Source: Ilumatobacteraceae bacterium
GTDB lineage: Bacteria > Actinomycetota > Acidimicrobiia > Acidimicrobiales > Ilumatobacteraceae
DNA: 7,930 nt
Assembly: GCA_023257035.1 (NCBI GenBank)
Contig: JALRDI010000043.1
Coordinates: forward strand, 1 to 7,930
Direction: 5' to 3'
The translations under genes were made by a program, and so were the position numbers. Numbering within the stretch: the stretch's first letter is position 1; each line of letters starts with the position of its first letter. This document shows positions 5,681 through 7,930 of this stretch, in pieces. The notes under the pieces were generated by a model. The model saw nothing but the letters and a program-made list of their open reading frames with translations. It was not told the origin of the DNA and ran no database searches.

Positions 5681-7240
5681 TCAGATGCTGCGTTCAGCTG
5701 CTGCCCAATATTGAGCTCGAATCACTTTCTTGTCGGGCTTTCCAACAGCAGTGAGTGGCAGGGCATCAACGAACTCGACAGTTTTAGGCGTGTAGATCGC
5801 CCCCTTGCGATCACGAACAAGCGCCCGCAATTCTTCCGGGTCGCATTGGGTGTCAGGCTTCAGCACGACGACTGCGGTAACTGCTTCACCCCACTTTTCA
5901 TCGGGTGCTCCAATCACAGCTACCGATGACACGGCAGTGTGCTCGCTGATGACATCTTCGATCTCGCGGGGGAAGACGTTGAATCCGCCAGAGACAATCA
6001 TGTCCTTTTTGCGGTCAACGAGCGTGATGAACCCGTCATCTCCTCGAACCCCGATATCGCCAGTGTGGAGCCATCCTCCAGCGAGTGTCTCGGCGGTGAG
6101 TTCCGGTTGACGCCAGTAGCCATCCATCACCGATGCCCCTTGCACGCATACCTCTCCGGGGGTTCCGTCGGGTACCGGGTTATTGTCGTCATCCATGATC
6201 TCAACGCGAACGCCAGGCAGGGGAGTTCCGCACGAGCTGAGCCGTTTTAGGTCATTTGGGTCGTGGTCAGCCCGCGCCATCGATGTGGTGAGGCCAACGC
6301 ACTCGGTCTGTCCGTAAAGTTGGCAGAACACCGGCCCAATTCGGTGGATCGCTTCAGCGAGTCGTGTCGGCGACATTGGTGAGGCTCCGTACATGACGGT
6401 GTGAAGACTTGAGAGGTCTGTGGTCTCGAGCGCCGGATGATCCAAGATTGCGTAAATCATCGTTGGAACGATGAGCGACAGTGTGATCTTGTCTCGCTCA
6501 ACGGTTTCGAGCCAGTCAGTTGGGCTGAAACTGCGGAGCAATGTCACCGATCCGCCGGTGATCAGGCTGGGAACGACAAGCATTCCTGCCGCATGAGAGA
6601 TCGGAGCAACCGCGAGATAACGGCGATCAAGAGGGAGGTCCCACCCAACTGATGTTGAGTAGACGGTTTGGGCAACTGCTCGCTCAGACAGCATTGCGGC
6701 TTTCGGAACGCCGGTTGTGCCGCCGGTATACACCAGCCAGGCGAGGTCGTCGGGGGAGCGTGACCCGAACTGCAATTCGACTGGCTCCGCTGCAGCGAGT
6801 TCTGCGTGCAGGTCGACGACCCCATCGACTGGTCCGAATGAAAACACGTCTTCAACGCTGGGACATGCCTCCTTGAGCGCAACTGCTCGTTCGGCATAGG
6901 CAGGGTCAACGAAGACAAACCGCAACTCGGCCTCGTTGCACGCGTATTTGTGATCTTCGAATGAGCCCATCGGGTGGAGGGCGGTGTATCGGCCGCCTGC
7001 AAATAGCGGGGCTGATTGCACATAGAACACCTCAGGTCGGTTCGGCGACAGGACTCCTACACCATCGCCGGGTTTGAAGCCACGACCCCAGAGCATTTGC
7101 ACGAATCGTGAGAGCGCTTCTTCAACGTCAGCATTGGTCAACGTTTCGCCTTCGTATCTGAAGGCGTCTTTATCGCGATGGCGACGCAACCCAGTGAGGA
7201 TGAGGTCGCAGAATGTGGTTGGGTCTTGCAGGCCTGCCAT
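5681..7240 (-). CDS. FadD-type AMP-forming acyl-CoA ligase
   Basis: A complete 519-residue acid-CoA ligase that activates a carboxylic acid through an acyl-adenylate and transfers it to CoA. Motifs in order: P-loop YTGGTTGVPK (171-180), APISHAAGM (212-220), YGQTE (309-313), HTGDIG (392-397), the hinge and CoA-pocket stretch DRKKDMIVSGGFNVFP (409-424), and LTAVGKPDKK (496-505) with the catalytic Lys501. All key residues are present, so it should be active. The lack of extra domains and the length fit cytosolic fatty-acid or aromatic-acid ligases of actinobacteria; chain length cannot be judged from sequence. The start ATG at 7240 gives a full-length N-terminus. Upstream in the same direction lies the tail of an oxidoreductase after 62 bases, so the two were probably co-transcribed in the source genome. 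Confidence 0.9.
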   Translation of the reverse strand: MAGLQDPTTFCDLILTGLRRHRDKDAFRYEGETLTNADVEEALSRFVQMLWGRGFKPGDGVGVLSPNRPEVFYVQSAPLFAGGRYTALHPMGSFEDHKYACNEAELRFVFVDPAYAERAVALKEACPSVEDVFSFGPVDGVVDLHAELAAAEPVELQFGSRSPDDLAWLVYTGGTTGVPKAAMLSERAVAQTVYSTSVGWDLPLDRRYLAVAPISHAAGMLVVPSLITGGSVTLLRSFSPTDWLETVERDKITLSLIVPTMIYAILDHPALETTDLSSLHTVMYGASPMSPTRLAEAIHRIGPVFCQLYGQTECVGLTTSMARADHDPNDLKRLSSCGTPLPGVRVEIMDDDNNPVPDGTPGEVCVQGASVMDGYWRQPELTAETLAGGWLHTGDIGVRGDDGFITLVDRKKDMIVSGGFNVFPREIEDVISEHTAVSSVAVIGAPDEKWGEAVTAVVVLKPDTQCDPEELRALVRDRKGAIYTPKTVEFVDALPLTAVGKPDKKVIRAQYWAAAERSI

Positions 7241-7302
7241 GTACTCACGTTAGTTCAGCGGCATGAATTCGTCAGAGAGGACGAAGGAGATTGCCGTTGT
7301 GA

Positions 7303-7359
7303 TTACGGCGTGACGACGAGACGGCCAGTCACCGTGCGGCTTTCAAGTGCGGCCAGCGC
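7303..7359 (-). pseudogene. C-terminal remnant of a medium-chain (quinone/zinc-type) oxidoreductase
   Basis: The last 18 codons plus TAA (residues ALAALESRTVTGRLVVTP) match the usual ending of NADPH:quinone oxidoreductase or zinc-type alcohol dehydrogenase proteins, where a helix with an Ala-Leu-Glu run is followed by TGR/K-hydrophobic strand-TP. They do not match DnaE. The G+C of this segment is close to that of the genes downstream and unlike the adjacent DnaE piece. The rest of the gene is missing. Only a short stretch supports this call. Confidence 0.5.
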
Positions 7360-7929
7360 GTCGCCGCGGGCCAGCATGCGGTAGGTGGGCGCATCGTCCA
7401 TGGGGACGGCCTCGATGTCGAGGTCCTCACCCGTGGTGTCGCGCACCAGCCGCAGGGCGTCCTGGATGATGTCCAGGTTGCGCAGGCCCAGGAAGTCCAT
7501 CTTCAGCAGGCCGAGCGCCTCGACGTCGTGGTCGGGAACCTGGGTGACCACGGCCCCCTGGTCGTCCACCCGCACCGGCAGGTAGTCGGTCACCGCGCCC
7601 GGCGCGATGACGACGCCGGCGGCGTGCACGCCCTCGTTGCGGACCAGGCCCTCCAGCGGACGCGCGACCTCCACGATGCGGCGCGCCGCCTCGTCGGTCT
7701 CCATCGCGGACGCGAGTTCGCCGCCGGGTGCGGCGGCCTCGTCCAGCTTGATGCCCAGCTTGTCGGGCACCAACTTGGCGATGCGGTCCACCTGGCCGTA
7801 GGAGACACCCAGCACACGACCTGAATCGCGCACCACGGCGCGCGCCAGCAACTTGCCGAAGGTGCCGATGCGCGCCACCGCGTCGGCCCCGTACTTCTGG
7901 GTGACGTACGCCACCACGCGATCGCGGCC
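7303..7929 (-). CDS. dnaE: DNA polymerase III alpha subunit (DnaE) fragment fused to foreign tail
   Basis: Replicative polymerase catalytic subunit, seen only as a central piece. The frame is open to the window edge (GRDRVVAYV from 7929), so the GTG at 7917 is internal. DnaE hallmarks in order: VTQKYGADAVARIGTFG, RDSGRVLG, DRIAKLVP, NEGVHAAGVVI and EALGLLKMDFLGLRNLDII. The Asp of KMDFLGLR (bases 7495-7497) is the counterpart of the third catalytic aspartate of E. coli DnaE (Asp555). The fragment therefore covers part of the palm region. After ARGD (about 7360-7371) DnaE similarity stops: the expected FQ-x-E/D and RPGPM continuation is absent and an oxidoreductase-like tail follows to a stop at 7303. 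Such a product would lack fingers, beta-binding and tau-binding domains and cannot be a working polymerase. G+C is about 70% or more against about 54% elsewhere. Most likely a sequence chimera. Confidence 0.8.
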   Translation of the reverse strand, partial: GRDRVVAYVTQKYGADAVARIGTFGKLLARAVVRDSGRVLGVSYGQVDRIAKLVPDKLGIKLDEAAAPGGELASAMETDEAARRIVEVARPLEGLVRNEGVHAAGVVIAPGAVTDYLPVRVDDQGAVVTQVPDHDVEALGLLKMDFLGLRNLDIIQDALRLVRDTTGEDLDIEAVPMDDAPTYRMLARGDALAALESRTVTGRLVVTP

Positions 7930-7930
7930 A

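Noticed and set aside
5660..5684. Inverted repeat CTGAGC/GCTCAG spanning both stop codons of the convergent transporter and ligase genes, as a two-way terminator
   Set aside because: The stem is only 6 bases with a 13-base loop and no T-tract on either strand. The symmetry comes largely from both genes ending in a TGA stop followed by GC.
7303..7929. A genuine short DnaE-like protein with a new C-terminal domain
   Set aside because: DnaE similarity stops within the palm region, the tail is only 18 residues and resembles the end of an unrelated enzyme, and the G+C step coincides with the switch; a chimera explains all three.

Overview
The window is about 8 kb of gene-dense bacterial DNA. Most of it (positions 1 to about 7350) runs near 53-55% G+C. 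The gene content (a feruloyl-CoA-synthase-type ligase, a glyoxalase-like VOC protein, a FadD-type ligase, and the tail of a medium-chain dehydrogenase) suggests a heterotrophic actinobacterium-like organism, possibly environmental or marine. That taxonomic call is an inference and is weak. The last ~570 bases (about 7360-7930) are different: roughly 70% G+C or more, coding a central piece of a DnaE-type DNA polymerase III alpha subunit that breaks off in mid-domain.

Layout. (1) 2-1138, plus strand: the 3' two thirds of a feruloyl-CoA synthase-like acyl-CoA ligase whose 5' end lies outside the window. (2) 1162-4144, minus strand: seven tightly packed genes reading right to left. They are a 202-residue two-domain protein, a 96-residue protein, a 119-residue three-helix membrane protein, 100- and 97-residue proteins, a glyoxalase-like VOC protein and a glutathione peroxidase. 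The four soluble proteins of unknown function look like members of the ferredoxin-like dimeric alpha/beta-barrel superfamily (the ABM/EthD/NIPSNAP/GYD group). (3) 4145-4457: an A+T-rich divergent intergenic region with a strong ribosome binding site for the seven-gene cluster and a possible promoter whose 19-bp spacer holds an inverted repeat. (4) 4458-5663, plus: a 12-helix MFS transporter. (5) 5681-7240, minus: a complete FadD-type AMP-forming acyl-CoA ligase, convergent with the transporter. (6) 7303-7929, minus: an open frame that begins as DnaE and ends with 18 residues resembling the C-terminus of a zinc-type or quinone oxidoreductase. This looks like a chimera, most simply an assembly misjoin.

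How the genes may work together (inference): two acyl-CoA ligases, an MFS permease and the stub of a dehydrogenase fit uptake and CoA activation of an aromatic or fatty acid. The seven-gene cluster between them combines small barrel proteins with two detoxification-type enzymes (peroxide and, possibly, aldehyde or resistance VOC). This cluster is the best candidate here for an undescribed functional unit. No RNA gene, CRISPR array, transposase or recognisable attachment site was seen.
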